Shown here: positions 8,761 to 17,756 of the stretch, piece after piece
Layout of the letters: each line of letters begins with the position of its first letter
How positions within the stretch are numbered: the first letter of the stretch is position 1
DNA from: JAGPUQ01 sp036961295
GTDB lineage: Bacteria > Pseudomonadota > Gammaproteobacteria > Pseudomonadales > Porticoccaceae
Reading direction: 5' to 3'
Length of the DNA stretch: 64,000 bases
Assembly (NCBI GenBank): GCA_036961295.1
Contig: JBALVX010000001.1
Span: 992,001 to 1,056,000 of the forward strand
The notes under the pieces: model-generated
The model's database searches: none
The model's input: the letters and a program-made list of their open reading frames with translations, nothing else
Told to the model about the DNA's origin: nothing
Translations under genes and position numbers: made by a program

Positions 8761-9423
8761 TTAATCCGTAAACAAATCGACTTTTCCCGCCGGCTTTTCA
8801 CGCTTGATACGCTCGAGGTAACGAGTTTCACGACCGACGATGCCAACAGAATTGGCCTTGTAAAGTGTTTTAACCATCACTCGTCCCGTTCTCGGAAAGT
8901 ACTGAATTTTGCGTGGACGATAGCCTCCTACGTCTTCAGTTTGAATAGACAAACTTTCCGCAATCAAATAACGCCTTACAAATTGTAAATTTTTACGCCC
9001 AATATCGACACTTAGATCAAGCACCCGACCGCCACCAAATAATTTTACTTCTAAAGATTGGCGGCTGCCCCCATTTGCCAAAACAGTATTAATCAATCGT
9101 TCCATTGCCACATTGCCATAGCGAGTTTCGTCACTAACCGGGGTATTTAACCAGGTGCTGGATCGGGCATTGGTATTGTCTGGTAACATAAAATGGTTCA
9201 TTCCCCCAATCCCTAATCGAGTGTCTCGAATACACGCCGACACACAGGAGCCAAGAACCGTAGTCAAGGTTTCTCCAATCATACTAACGTAGTATTCACC
9301 CGGTTTAATCCTGACTGTTGCTTCCTTGGTAACCTGATCCCGATAACGTTGAATATGCCCAAAACCTGATAAGGCTTCCGGCAGCATATCAACTTTAGGG
9401 AGTACTCCCTCGGCAGTACTCAC
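8761..9423 (-). CDS. cheD: Chemoreceptor glutamine deamidase CheD
   Basis: Deamidates specific receptor glutamines and often interacts with CheC or receptors. The catalytic triad is visible as T54, C60 and H77 in TTVLGSCVSACIRD and GIGGMNHFMLP, with the spacing found in the characterised CheD. The 220-residue protein has an N-terminal extension of about 40 residues and a basic C-terminal tail. Its start overlaps the cheR stop by 4 bp, indicating translational coupling. No CheC gene lies in the window. Confidence 0.93.
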   Translation of the reverse strand: MSTAEGVLPKVDMLPEALSGFGHIQRYRDQVTKEATVRIKPGEYYVSMIGETLTTVLGSCVSACIRDTRLGIGGMNHFMLPDNTNARSSTWLNTPVSDETRYGNVAMERLINTVLANGGSRQSLEVKLFGGGRVLDLSVDIGRKNLQFVRRYLIAESLSIQTEDVGGYRPRKIQYFPRTGRVMVKTLYKANSVGIVGRETRYLERIKREKPAGKVDLFTD

Positions 9424-10289
9424 GAATCAATTTTCCGGTGAATTGTCCTGCCAACCAATTTAAAATTTTTGTTGGCCCCAAATAAACTTTCCGAATGCCC
9501 AATAAAAAAATATGCCCCTACTTCAAGCATTTCCTCAAAACGATTAATCATCGTGGTACGAGTGGGCTTGTCAAAATAAATAATCACATTACGGCAAAAT
9601 ATCGCATCAAACGGCCCCTTCATCGGCCAGTCTTCCGTTAAATTAAGCGTTTTAAATGTCACCATGCTTTTAATTTCGTCACTGACACTAGCCGTACCGG
9701 TATTGCCGCCAAGCCCCAGGCGAAACCAGCGTTTAAGATGGGCTTTAGGTAGATTTTTAACACGCTCGAGAGGGTAAATACCGGCCTGGGCTTTCTCGAC
9801 GATGCTGGAATCTAGATCAGTTGCGAGAATTTTAATATCCCAACGATGGATATCAGGAATGCTTTCACGCAAAGTTATAGCGATAGAGTATGGCTCTTCT
9901 CCCGAGGAGCACCCAGCAGACCAAATGCGGAGACGACGATTATTACTCCCTTCCGTTTTATCTGCCATCAATTCCGAAAGCCAGGTTTCAGATAAAAATT
10001 CAAAGTGATGATTTTCACGAAAAAAATCTGTCACATTAGTCGTGATCGCATTAATAAAATGCGTCAGCTCTTCTTCATTTCCCTGTTCTAAAAAATCACA
10101 ATACTGATCGAAAGTAGTAAAACCCAGTCTCCGCAGACGCTTAGCTACGCGACCGTAAACCAGTTCGTGTTTTGCATCTGACAAATTAATGCCCGAACGC
10201 GCCTTTACCAAAGTGCTCAGGTAGATAAAATTTGTATCGGTGTAAGCAAACTCCCGAGCTCTTTTTGCCACATCAAGGTCTAAATCCAT
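9420..10289 (-). CDS. cheR: Chemotaxis protein methyltransferase CheR
   Basis: Methylates receptor glutamates using S-adenosylmethionine. The 289-residue protein has the helical N-terminal domain (1-90, with TNVTDFFRENHHFEFL) and the Rossmann-type catalytic domain. The SAM-binding motif IWSAGCSSGEEPYS is at about 122-135 and IFCRNVIIYFDK near residue 235. No C-terminal TPR extension is present, so it is the short type. Its first base coincides with the last base of the STAS gene and it overlaps cheD by 4 bp. Confidence 0.95.
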   Translation of the reverse strand: MDLDLDVAKRAREFAYTDTNFIYLSTLVKARSGINLSDAKHELVYGRVAKRLRRLGFTTFDQYCDFLEQGNEEELTHFINAITTNVTDFFRENHHFEFLSETWLSELMADKTEGSNNRRLRIWSAGCSSGEEPYSIAITLRESIPDIHRWDIKILATDLDSSIVEKAQAGIYPLERVKNLPKAHLKRWFRLGLGGNTGTASVSDEIKSMVTFKTLNLTEDWPMKGPFDAIFCRNVIIYFDKPTRTTMINRFEEMLEVGAYFFIGHSESLFGANKNFKLVGRTIHRKIDS

Positions 10290-10879
10290 TAACTGGCGAC
10301 CTCGTCCATGCCAAATACTGCGGATAAACCGAGGGTCCGCGAACGGCTAAGTAATTGAGGCGAGATATGTGGCCAAAGAACTTTGCAATTCCGAGTTTTT
10401 AGCTCCATCACAAAAGCGAGCAATAGCTGTAACGCGGCGCTATCAATGTTTTCAACGGTCGAACCATCAAGAGCAATATCATTAGCGTTATTCTCCAGCA
10501 AGTCACTAAACCGTTCTTTAAGTTCCGTGCTTTGGCTTACGGTCATTACCGGATCAAGCTTGTAGAGATTTGACGCGGGCACCACCACACCAAAGGTTTT
10601 TTCCGTCAATTTTTTTGACTCAACTGCACCTACGCTGAATATACCTCTCTTTGCGCTCTTCGCGTTTTTTACTTTTTTTGTTTCCAATTGTATTTTCTCT
10701 GAACTTGCCTCCTTCAATTTACTTGAAGAACGTTCTTCCAGGACATTTTTTTCAGGCACCTGCTTTACTGAATCGCTTTTTCCCTGGCCTTTTTGCTTCG
10801 ACTCAGATTTTATTGAATCTTTTACGATCCATGACAAAGGGTCGTCGCCTAAAGCTCGAGTTTTCGACTTACCTTTCAT
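10289..10879 (-). CDS. STAS-domain protein in the chemotaxis operon
   Basis: About 196 residues from the chosen start. Residues 1-95 are a Lys/Ser-rich, probably disordered segment. The C-terminal half is a STAS domain, with NNANDIALDGSTVENIDSAALQLLLAFV and NCKVLWPHISPQLLSRSRTLGL. The conserved Ser of the anti-anti-sigma loop could be the Ser in VENIDSAALQ, which in relatives is phosphorylated by a kinase. The start at 10879 is chosen because GAGG lies about 9 bp upstream; a longer frame to 10972 exists but runs inside parA. The ATG overlaps the parA stop region by 11 bp. Confidence 0.75.
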   Translation of the reverse strand: MKGKSKTRALGDDPLSWIVKDSIKSESKQKGQGKSDSVKQVPEKNVLEERSSSKLKEASSEKIQLETKKVKNAKSAKRGIFSVGAVESKKLTEKTFGVVVPASNLYKLDPVMTVSQSTELKERFSDLLENNANDIALDGSTVENIDSAALQLLLAFVMELKTRNCKVLWPHISPQLLSRSRTLGLSAVFGMDEVAS

Positions 10880-11636
10880 CGGCATATTCCTCATTAACAA
10901 AGTTGCGAGCCAGCGCGCCATAATCAGCTTCACCATGATTCCCGCGCTTATATTCAAACGCGGTTTTTCCAAAACCGGGGCACTCGGCCAAAACCGATGT
11001 TTCTCGAATCGGCGTAGCCAATACCCGTTCCGGAAAATAACTGATCAAGGTGTCCCGGACCTCCCAACTTAAGCGCCGACGCGTATGAAAACGGGTAACT
11101 ACAAGCCATTGACTGAATGAGGTAAGGTCGTGTTTTTGTTCGAAATCACGCAATGTTGCAATCAAGTCAGACAATCCTCGCAACGCTAAATAATCCCCTG
11201 CTACGGGTACAATGGTTTCATCCACAGCGGTAAGCGCGTAATCAATTAACAGGCCGGAAGCCGGGGGACAGTCAATCAACACAAAATCACAACTATCCTT
11301 ATATGACTGCACCAACTCACGCAGACGCTCACCCGGCAAGCCATCCCCGGTACCACGCTCGACCAGGCCTAAATCCGCACCGGCTGGGATTAATCTAAGA
11401 TTGTCTCGGGCATCAACAACTTTAACTTCACCCGCGTCTAAGCGACCAAGCATTAGCTCATCAATACCAGACTGGCCGCGCTCGAACAAACCAAGATGCG
11501 CCGCAAGATGACTTTGGGGATCCAGGTCAATGGCCATCACCCGCTTGCCCATCAGCGCCAAACCGTGCGCCAGATTTGCAGTAGTAGTGGTTTTACCTAC
11601 TCCGCCTTTCTGGTTAATAACTGCTATTGCACGCAT
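10869..11636 (-). CDS. ParA-family ATPase of the chemotaxis operon
   Basis: A 255-residue P-loop ATPase of the MinD/ParA type. The deviant Walker A motif is KGGVGKTTTTANLAHGLA near residue 10, followed by IDLDPQSHLAAHLG and the Walker B-like DFVLIDCPPASG. Related ATPases in polar che operons of Vibrio and Pseudomonas (ParC type) position the chemotaxis array at the cell pole, and that is the likely role here. No ParB gene or parS site is adjacent, so chromosome partitioning is unlikely. It lies between cheA and the STAS gene. Confidence 0.88.
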   Translation of the reverse strand: MRAIAVINQKGGVGKTTTTANLAHGLALMGKRVMAIDLDPQSHLAAHLGLFERGQSGIDELMLGRLDAGEVKVVDARDNLRLIPAGADLGLVERGTGDGLPGERLRELVQSYKDSCDFVLIDCPPASGLLIDYALTAVDETIVPVAGDYLALRGLSDLIATLRDFEQKHDLTSFSQWLVVTRFHTRRRLSWEVRDTLISYFPERVLATPIRETSVLAECPGFGKTAFEYKRGNHGEADYGALARNFVNEEYADER

Positions 11637-11687
11637 CGTTATTTATGCCCGATGAATATATGCTCAATAAATAATAGCGCCGAGCAT

Positions 11688-13847
11688 CTACGCCGCGACA
11701 TGGGTAAGGCCCAGTTGCACCAGTGCAGGAACATCTACGATTAGCGCCACAGAACCGTCACCCAGAATAGTGGCACCAGAAATACCGGGAACTTCGCGAA
11801 AATTCTTTTCCAGACTCTTAACCACCACTTGCTGCTGGCCCAGCACATCATCGATATTCAAACCAATTAATTGGCCGTCGACGTCGACAATCACCAACAA
11901 GCCGTCCACCAGGGATAGCCGTCCTTTTTGAACACCAAACGCCTCGCTCAAACGTACTACGGGTAAACAATCGTTCCGATATTTATACACTTCCGCCTCA
12001 CCGGCAACCCGGTGAATGTCGCCGGGCTTCACTTTTACCGATTCCACTATCGCCAGTAAAGGCACCACATAAACCTGATCTCCGACCTGCACCATTTGAC
12101 CATCTAGAATTGCCAGAGTAAGTGGTAACTTAATCGTAAAGATTGTCCCTCGCCCCTGCTCCGAGCGCACCTCAACCCGGCCGCCCAAATCGGTGATATT
12201 ACGCCGCACCACATCCATTCCAACACCGCGGCCAGAAATATTACTCACTTTTTCTGCGGTTGAAAATCCAGGTTCAAATACCAGGTTTCTAATTTGCTCG
12301 GTGGTTAATTCAGCCTCTTCATCGACCAAAGATTTTTCTTTGGCTTTTTGTAAAATATTGTCCGTGTCAAGACCACCACCATCATCGGAAACTTCAATAA
12401 GAATACTGCCACCTTGATAAAACGCTTTTACCTCAATAGTGCCATTTTCTTCTTTACCAGAAGCGCGACGTTGCTCCGGCATTTCAATACCGTGATCAAG
12501 CGCGTTGCGTACAAGATGCACGAGCGGATCGCCAATTTTTTCTAGTACAGTTTTATCAAGTTCGGTACTTTCACCAGTAAACTTTAGTTTGACCTGCTTA
12601 CCCAGAGATCGATTTAAATCATGCACGATGCGCGGTAGACGTTGAAACGCAAAACTAATAGGCAGCATACGAATATTTAATGCCTGCTCCTGCAAATCTC
12701 GCGTATTGCGCTCTAACTGTTGCAAGCTATGGGCAAGGGTCGCCATTTGTTCGGGGTCAATATTTTTTGTCGCCTGAGTTAAAATGGACTGGGTAATCAC
12801 TAGCTCGCCGACCAAATTAACCAGATCGTCCACTTTATCGGTACTGACCCGAATAGAGGATGTCTCTTCACCAAAGCCATCGCTAAGCGCCGCTGTATCG
12901 GTAGCCCTTCTCTTCTTTTTCTGCTCCGTTACAGCCACCTCACCAGCGGCAGGGGTTGGCTTCCCAGCCTCTGACTCAGAAGATTGTTTTTCTGGTGCTG
13001 CCTTCAGATTATTAGGAGCCTTCAGCTCATCAGTAATCGTCTGCCCTTCTGAAACCGTCGCCGCATCAACTACGGCTGACGAAGCTGGGTCGTCGACCTC
13101 TTGCTTGCTGCGTTGTAATGTCAGTGTTAAATCACAGTCGTCCTCAACCCAGGCAAACACGTCCCGAATTTGGTCTTCCTCGATTTGCCCGGTGAGCGTC
13201 ATATCCCATCCGAGATGACACTGCTGGGGATCCAGATCGACAAAACCCGGTAAGTGCTCGGTATTTACCTGAACCTTAAGATCGCCCATTGTTTCCAGTT
13301 CTCGCAGCAAGCGGAAGGGATCGTTGCCGGTGAAAAAAAGATTTCGATGGGGCTGGAAAGAAATAGTCCAGGTATTAGTGGTGGCGGTATTAGTAGTGGC
13401 GGCAGTCGTCGTCTCTGTGCTGAGATTGAGACTGTCCTCACCGGCCGGTATTACCGTATTGAGCAATGACTCTAGCTGTCCACTGAGGTCGGCTATTAAG
13501 GCTTGATCGTTGCCCTCATCGGTAGTGCAGCGCTTGATCATCCCCCGCAGGCAATCGACGCATTCCAGCAACAAACTAATACCGTCTTTAGTTACCGGGC
13601 GCTCACCACTGCGCATTTCTTCCAGCATGGCCTCAACGCCATGAGTAAAATCCGCAATTTCGTTAAACCCAAGCGTCGCCCCGCTACCTTTAATCGAGTG
13701 AGCGGCACGAAAAATAGTATTCACAATTTCGTCGTCGATGTCCCCCAACTCCAACTGAAGAAGACCCGCCTCCATTGCTTCGATCAATTCCGAGGACTCC
13801 TCGACAAAGATCGAATAAAACTGTGACAAATCTATTTCGTTCGACAT
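11688..13847 (-). CDS. cheA: Chemotaxis histidine kinase CheA
   Basis: The 719-residue kinase at the centre of the chemotaxis array. Domains in order: Hpt/P1 with the phospho-accepting H50 in IFRAAHSIKGSGATLGF; a P2-like domain at about 160-250; a Ser/Ala/Pro-rich linker (255-325); the P3 dimerisation helices (DKVDDLVNLVGELVI); the ATP-binding P4 with N-box LVHLVRNALDHGIE, G1 VSDDGGGLD and G2 GRGVGMDVV; and the CheW-like P5. All catalytic boxes are intact. The linker contains Thr/Asn-rich microsatellite sequence. It lies 51 bp before parA. Confidence 0.96.
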   Translation of the reverse strand: MSNEIDLSQFYSIFVEESSELIEAMEAGLLQLELGDIDDEIVNTIFRAAHSIKGSGATLGFNEIADFTHGVEAMLEEMRSGERPVTKDGISLLLECVDCLRGMIKRCTTDEGNDQALIADLSGQLESLLNTVIPAGEDSLNLSTETTTAATTNTATTNTWTISFQPHRNLFFTGNDPFRLLRELETMGDLKVQVNTEHLPGFVDLDPQQCHLGWDMTLTGQIEEDQIRDVFAWVEDDCDLTLTLQRSKQEVDDPASSAVVDAATVSEGQTITDELKAPNNLKAAPEKQSSESEAGKPTPAAGEVAVTEQKKKRRATDTAALSDGFGEETSSIRVSTDKVDDLVNLVGELVITQSILTQATKNIDPEQMATLAHSLQQLERNTRDLQEQALNIRMLPISFAFQRLPRIVHDLNRSLGKQVKLKFTGESTELDKTVLEKIGDPLVHLVRNALDHGIEMPEQRRASGKEENGTIEVKAFYQGGSILIEVSDDGGGLDTDNILQKAKEKSLVDEEAELTTEQIRNLVFEPGFSTAEKVSNISGRGVGMDVVRRNITDLGGRVEVRSEQGRGTIFTIKLPLTLAILDGQMVQVGDQVYVVPLLAIVESVKVKPGDIHRVAGEAEVYKYRNDCLPVVRLSEAFGVQKGRLSLVDGLLVIVDVDGQLIGLNIDDVLGQQQVVVKSLEKNFREVPGISGATILGDGSVALIVDVPALVQLGLTHVAA
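13372..13401. repeat. 15-bp tandem repeat inside cheA
   Basis: Two 15-bp copies (13372-13386 and 13387-13401, plus-strand gtattagtggtggcg and a one-base variant). They encode part of the Thr/Asn-rich linker between P1 and P2 of CheA. Confidence 0.75.
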
Positions 13848-13984
13848 AGGGTGGTTTTCAAGTTAATTCATTAGAACGGGGTAAACCGTGTGCTATCGCT
13901 TCTTGCGCTTATGTACATTTATGTACGCTTATATAAGTACGCTCATATAAAAAGAAGCGCCCAACACCATAACAGTGCTAAAAA

Positions 13985-14347
13985 TCACAACACTCGATTG
14001 ATGATGGCCAATAATTTATCGGGGTCAAAGGGTTTTTCTATCCACCCAGTGGCACCGGCTTCCCGACCCATTTGTTTTTTCGCGTCGTCCGTTTCAGTTG
14101 TTAATACCAAAATAGGAATAAATTTGTAGTTTTCCAGAGTGCGCAACTCTCGAGTCAGAGTGAGGCCGTCCATATTTGGCATATTGACATCGGTAATCAC
14201 CAGATCGACCGGGTCGTTAGTTTTTGCATACTCCAGAGCTATCGCCCCATCTTCGGTTTCTGTAACTTCGTGGCCAACCTCTTTTAAGGTAAATGAGACC
14301 ATTTGTCGCATTGACGCGGAGTCTTCAACCAGTAATATCATTGCCAT
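13985..14347 (-). CDS. cheY: Chemotaxis response regulator CheY
   Basis: A single-domain receiver of 120 residues that carries phosphate from CheA to the flagellar switch (or, in pilus systems, to the pilus motors). The acidic residues are E8 and D9, the phospho-acceptor is D53 (ITDVNMPNMDG), the switch Thr is T83/T84 and the conserved Lys is K105 in WIEKPF. It is the first gene of the operon, 137 bp upstream of cheA. A perfect CRP-type site lies about 190 bp upstream of its start. Confidence 0.93.
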   Translation of the reverse strand: MAMILLVEDSASMRQMVSFTLKEVGHEVTETEDGAIALEYAKTNDPVDLVITDVNMPNMDGLTLTRELRTLENYKFIPILVLTTETDDAKKQMGREAGATGWIEKPFDPDKLLAIINRVL

Positions 14348-14510
14348 ACTACAAATTCCTTTATTAGTATTTCTTTCATTAGTAATGGAGGGTACGCCCC
14401 AGACGACCCCCTGCTAGTTATCGCAAACTGCGATTTACCATCAATAATTTACCATCGACAATAGTACCACTGGACAAGTCATACCTTTCACCGAAAATTT
14501 GCTGGATGGC

Positions 14511-14516
14511 TATCTA
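14511..14516 (-). promoter_or_regulatory. Candidate -10 of a CRP-activated promoter for the che operon
   Basis: TAGATA on the minus strand. Transcription would start near 14504-14505, placing the centre of the CRP-type palindrome about 41-42 bp upstream, which is the class II geometry of CRP activation. The leader to cheY would be about 155 nt. No -35 box is needed in this class. This is inferred from spacing only. Confidence 0.4.
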
Positions 14517-14538
14517 CCACGTCCCAATAGCATCAACT

Positions 14539-14554
14539 TGTGATGCGAATCACA
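14539..14554. promoter_or_regulatory. CRP/Vfr-type operator, perfect consensus
   Basis: TGTGATGCGAATCACA is an exact TGTGA-N6-TCACA match. This is the core site of cAMP-receptor proteins (CRP, or Vfr in pseudomonads). It lies between the che operon and the AddB-like gene. It could activate cheY, the divergent gene, or both. Confidence 0.65.
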
Positions 14555-14837
14555 CTTTATGCTCTGCCAGACTCTCACTTCTAATAACCAAAAGCCTGAT
14601 CTAATTGTACAAGAGCCAGCCAACACCGCTCTCACCTGTCTACTATGGCAGACACTTATGGCAGAATGAGCCATCAAAACACTGTCTAACTAATTATTAT
14701 TGCTCTATATTACCCCAGCTATCCGTATCGTGAACAGGGCTCACAACAAACTGACTGAATAAGCAATGGAAGGCCTTATCTTAACCTCACTTCTCCACCC
14801 TCGACACCTTAACCAGGATGTCTGAGTACCGTTCAAA

Positions 14838-17756
14838 ATGCTGACTCAGGAAGCCCCGTTGACACCACTGTTCGACATTACACCACTGCAACATGCCCTT
14901 ACTCAGGGGCAGCTTATTCTCACCCCCAATCAACGACTCGCCCGCGCCGTACAACAGGCATGGGGGCTGCACTGGAACCAACAAGGCAAAAAAACCTGGG
15001 GTCCGGCTCCGGTCTACGCTATCGATCACTGGCTTGCCTCTTGCTGGCAGGATCTGCGCGACGCCGCGTTTGAACCCGCATTAATTGGCACTCTGGCGCC
15101 TGAACACACCGAGCTTTTTTTGTGGTCGCAAATTATTGCCGCAGACGAGCGCACCCCCACACAAGGTTCCGTTATCGGTTTCGCTCGCCTCGCTCGGCAG
15201 GCACGACAGTATCTGGAGCTGTGGCAAGTCGGGGATACCGACGCTAAACAGACTGATTCCTGGCTTACCGACCACCAGGGCTATCAGTTACTACAACGCT
15301 GGCTACCCCGGTTTAGATCGGTAATGACCGCAGGTGAGCTGCTCACACAGGAGCAAATTCTCGACTTTATCGAGCAGGGTTTTACTACGGCTACGCTGCC
15401 AAAATTAGACGCTATCCATTTGGTGGGTTTTCAAAATTTACCGCCTAAACAGCGTCAACTGCTGGAGACCGCAACCGATACCCTCGTTGAGCTCACGCCT
15501 GCATCCCAAAGCAGCCACTGCCAGATTGCCGTATTAGCCGACAGCGATACCGAGATCAGCCGAGCCGCTCAGTGGGCGCGTAAACAGCTTGAGAACCAAC
15601 CGCAACACCGTCTTGGTATTGTGTTTCCCGATCTCACCCGCATTCGCGACCGGGTCGAGCGGCAATTCCGCTCGATACTGCAACCTGAATACTGCTTACC
15701 CAGCACTCCCAATACCCCGCCTCCATTTAATATGTCTGCGGGCATCCCGCTAGCACAAACGCCACTTATTCAAGCTGCCCTTAAATTGTTAACTCTGCAT
15801 GAGCCAAACCAGCCCTTGTCATTTTATTGCGCGCTCCTCAACAATCCGTTTTGGGGTGATAGCCATAGCGAAACCGAACTACGCAGCGAGGCCGAGGTCC
15901 GGCTTCGCGACCTGGATCAAATAACACTTAAGCCCGGTGGTTTTCGTTTTGTGGTTAAACGTGCTCAGGAGAATGTCCAGGAAGGTGCCGAGCCTGCTAA
16001 CACCGGGGCCTCAGACACAAGTACTAATACTAATACTGAGACTGAGACTGAGACTGACATTGATGTTGATCTTAATACGAACAAACCCGAGTTATCGGCG
16101 CTCTTACAGCGCGCCGCTGATCAAGCGCGCCGACACCCTAAAAAACAAACCTTCTCAGACTGGGCAAGCACCCTCACTGAACAACTGGAAGTGTTGGGTT
16201 GGCCCGGTTCCCGCACCCTGGACAGCATTGAATACCAGCAACTTCAACACTGGCGGCAAGTCCTCGATCAGGTCACTGAGCTGGATGCTAGCAACACACA
16301 AGTCACCTGGCCTGAAGCCTTAAACCAGCTACGTCAATTACTCAGCAAGGTCATTTTTCAAGCTCAGACAGCAGATTCCCCCGTACAAATTCTCGGTGTC
16401 CTGGAAGCCGCCGGACTGCGCTTCGACGCACTGTGGGTTGCGGGGATGAGCGACGAACACTGGCCGCAGCCCGTACAAATGCACCCTCTGTTGCCGGCAA
16501 GCCTGCAAAAACACGCAGCTATGCCGCGCACCAGCGCGGAACGCGAACTCGCCCTGGCCCGCGAATTGATCAGTGGATTTTCGACTGCCGCTACACACGT
16601 GATTTTTAGCTACACCGAGCGGGACGGCGATGTGGAGAAACGCCCTTCACCGTTGCTGCAGGAAATCCCCATAAGCGCACCCTTAAATATCTTCGATAAA
16701 GTTCCAGCAATGCTTGATCACCCCCTGGCCAAACGCCTTGCCGACCACCCAGACAGAGAGTGGCTTGAGTGGGAGCAAGCTCCAGTGTTCGACCACCGTA
16801 GCGAAATCGTTCGCGGTGGTAGCGGTCTATTGCGCGACCAGGCTGCCTGCCCCTTCAATGCCTTTGTTCGCTGGCGCATGGATGCCAAACCTTTAAACGA
16901 ACCCGGCCCGGGATTATCCGCTCTTGAACGGGGTAATCTGGTGCATCGCGGTCTCGAAATTTTTTGGCGTCAAACCAAAACCCAGGCCGAGCTATTGACC
17001 TTAAGCGAGGAAGAGAAAAGCCAAAGACTCGAACTAGCCATCACCACGGCACTGGATGAAACCGCCCGTTACCGACCCGAGTTAAATGGCATCCGTTTGC
17101 GTCGTATCGAAAGTGCTCGTCTACATAAATTACTCCTGCGCTGGTTAGCCGTAGAAGCCCAACGCCCCGCTTTTAGCGTGGTAGCCAGCGAACACGCCTT
17201 GAGCCTGCAACTCGGCGGGCGCGACACTCATTCACCTTTACAACTCCCGCTGCGTATTGACCGTATTGATCGGCTTGACGACGGTCGCTTATTATTGATG
17301 GATTACAAAACCGGCAAAGCTGATACCGCAGTCTGGGCTGGCTCCAGACCGGAGCAACCTCAATTGCCCCTGTATGCCGTAGCGATCACTGCCGACACCA
17401 GCAGCCTAGCGTTAACACCGGCAGACAGCGAAGCCGCAAGCATTGCCGTACTGTGCTTCGCGCAAATTTCCAGCACCCGGGGCATTGCTTTAAAAGGCGT
17501 CACCGACGACGAGAACAATACTGATTTTAGCTCGCTGCAAAAACTGGATTTGCCAGACACCTGGACTGCCACCATCGATCACTGGCGGGAATCTCTGGAA
17601 GGGCTTGCAGAAGAATTTATCGAAGGCGACGCAGAGATCGTTTACTACACCGCCGCCGCAAAATACCAGGGACATTTGACTCCGCTGAATCGCCTGGCAG
17701 AACTGGATGATATTCACGCCTTGCGCGAAACAAATGATTCGGGAGTTAAGCCATGA
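14838..17756 (+). CDS. AddB/RecB-like PD-(D/E)XK nuclease family DNA repair protein
   Basis: A 972-residue protein resembling the 'probable DNA repair protein' partner of an UvrD-like helicase, a diverged AddAB-type pair in gammaproteobacteria. The N-terminal part is an inactive helicase-like region. The C-terminal nuclease domain has CPFNAFVRWRMDA at about 672 and the catalytic LLLMDYKTGKAD at about 819-830, with Gln/Tyr of motif QLPLYAVA after it. The C-terminal Cys triplet that holds the Fe-S cluster in AddB is not seen; only one Cys lies near the motif. A Thr/Asn/Glu microsatellite (about 390-410) interrupts the middle. The stop overlaps the next start by 4 bp. Confidence 0.75.
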   Translation: MLTQEAPLTPLFDITPLQHALTQGQLILTPNQRLARAVQQAWGLHWNQQGKKTWGPAPVYAIDHWLASCWQDLRDAAFEPALIGTLAPEHTELFLWSQIIAADERTPTQGSVIGFARLARQARQYLELWQVGDTDAKQTDSWLTDHQGYQLLQRWLPRFRSVMTAGELLTQEQILDFIEQGFTTATLPKLDAIHLVGFQNLPPKQRQLLETATDTLVELTPASQSSHCQIAVLADSDTEISRAAQWARKQLENQPQHRLGIVFPDLTRIRDRVERQFRSILQPEYCLPSTPNTPPPFNMSAGIPLAQTPLIQAALKLLTLHEPNQPLSFYCALLNNPFWGDSHSETELRSEAEVRLRDLDQITLKPGGFRFVVKRAQENVQEGAEPANTGASDTSTNTNTETETETDIDVDLNTNKPELSALLQRAADQARRHPKKQTFSDWASTLTEQLEVLGWPGSRTLDSIEYQQLQHWRQVLDQVTELDASNTQVTWPEALNQLRQLLSKVIFQAQTADSPVQILGVLEAAGLRFDALWVAGMSDEHWPQPVQMHPLLPASLQKHAAMPRTSAERELALARELISGFSTAATHVIFSYTERDGDVEKRPSPLLQEIPISAPLNIFDKVPAMLDHPLAKRLADHPDREWLEWEQAPVFDHRSEIVRGGSGLLRDQAACPFNAFVRWRMDAKPLNEPGPGLSALERGNLVHRGLEIFWRQTKTQAELLTLSEEEKSQRLELAITTALDETARYRPELNGIRLRRIESARLHKLLLRWLAVEAQRPAFSVVASEHALSLQLGGRDTHSPLQLPLRIDRIDRLDDGRLLLMDYKTGKADTAVWAGSRPEQPQLPLYAVAITADTSSLALTPADSEAASIAVLCFAQISSTRGIALKGVTDDENNTDFSSLQKLDLPDTWTATIDHWRESLEGLAEEFIEGDAEIVYYTAAAKYQGHLTPLNRLAELDDIHALRETNDSGVKP
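16023..16058. repeat. Hexanucleotide repeat inside the AddB-like gene
   Basis: Six 6-bp units: actaat twice, actgag three times, actgac once. They encode a Thr-Asn/Thr-Glu/Thr-Asp stretch from about residue 396. The units are in frame, so slippage would change length without a frameshift. Confidence 0.85.

Larger units (their letters stand above)
14348..14837. other. 490-bp divergent regulatory region between cheY and the AddB-like gene
   Basis: No gene was found. It contains a perfect CRP-type palindrome (14539-14554) and a TAGATA -10 candidate on the minus strand at 14511-14516. A short direct repeat of tttaccatc lies near 14435-14455. The divergent gene pairs on both sides make this a shared promoter region. 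Confidence 0.6.
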
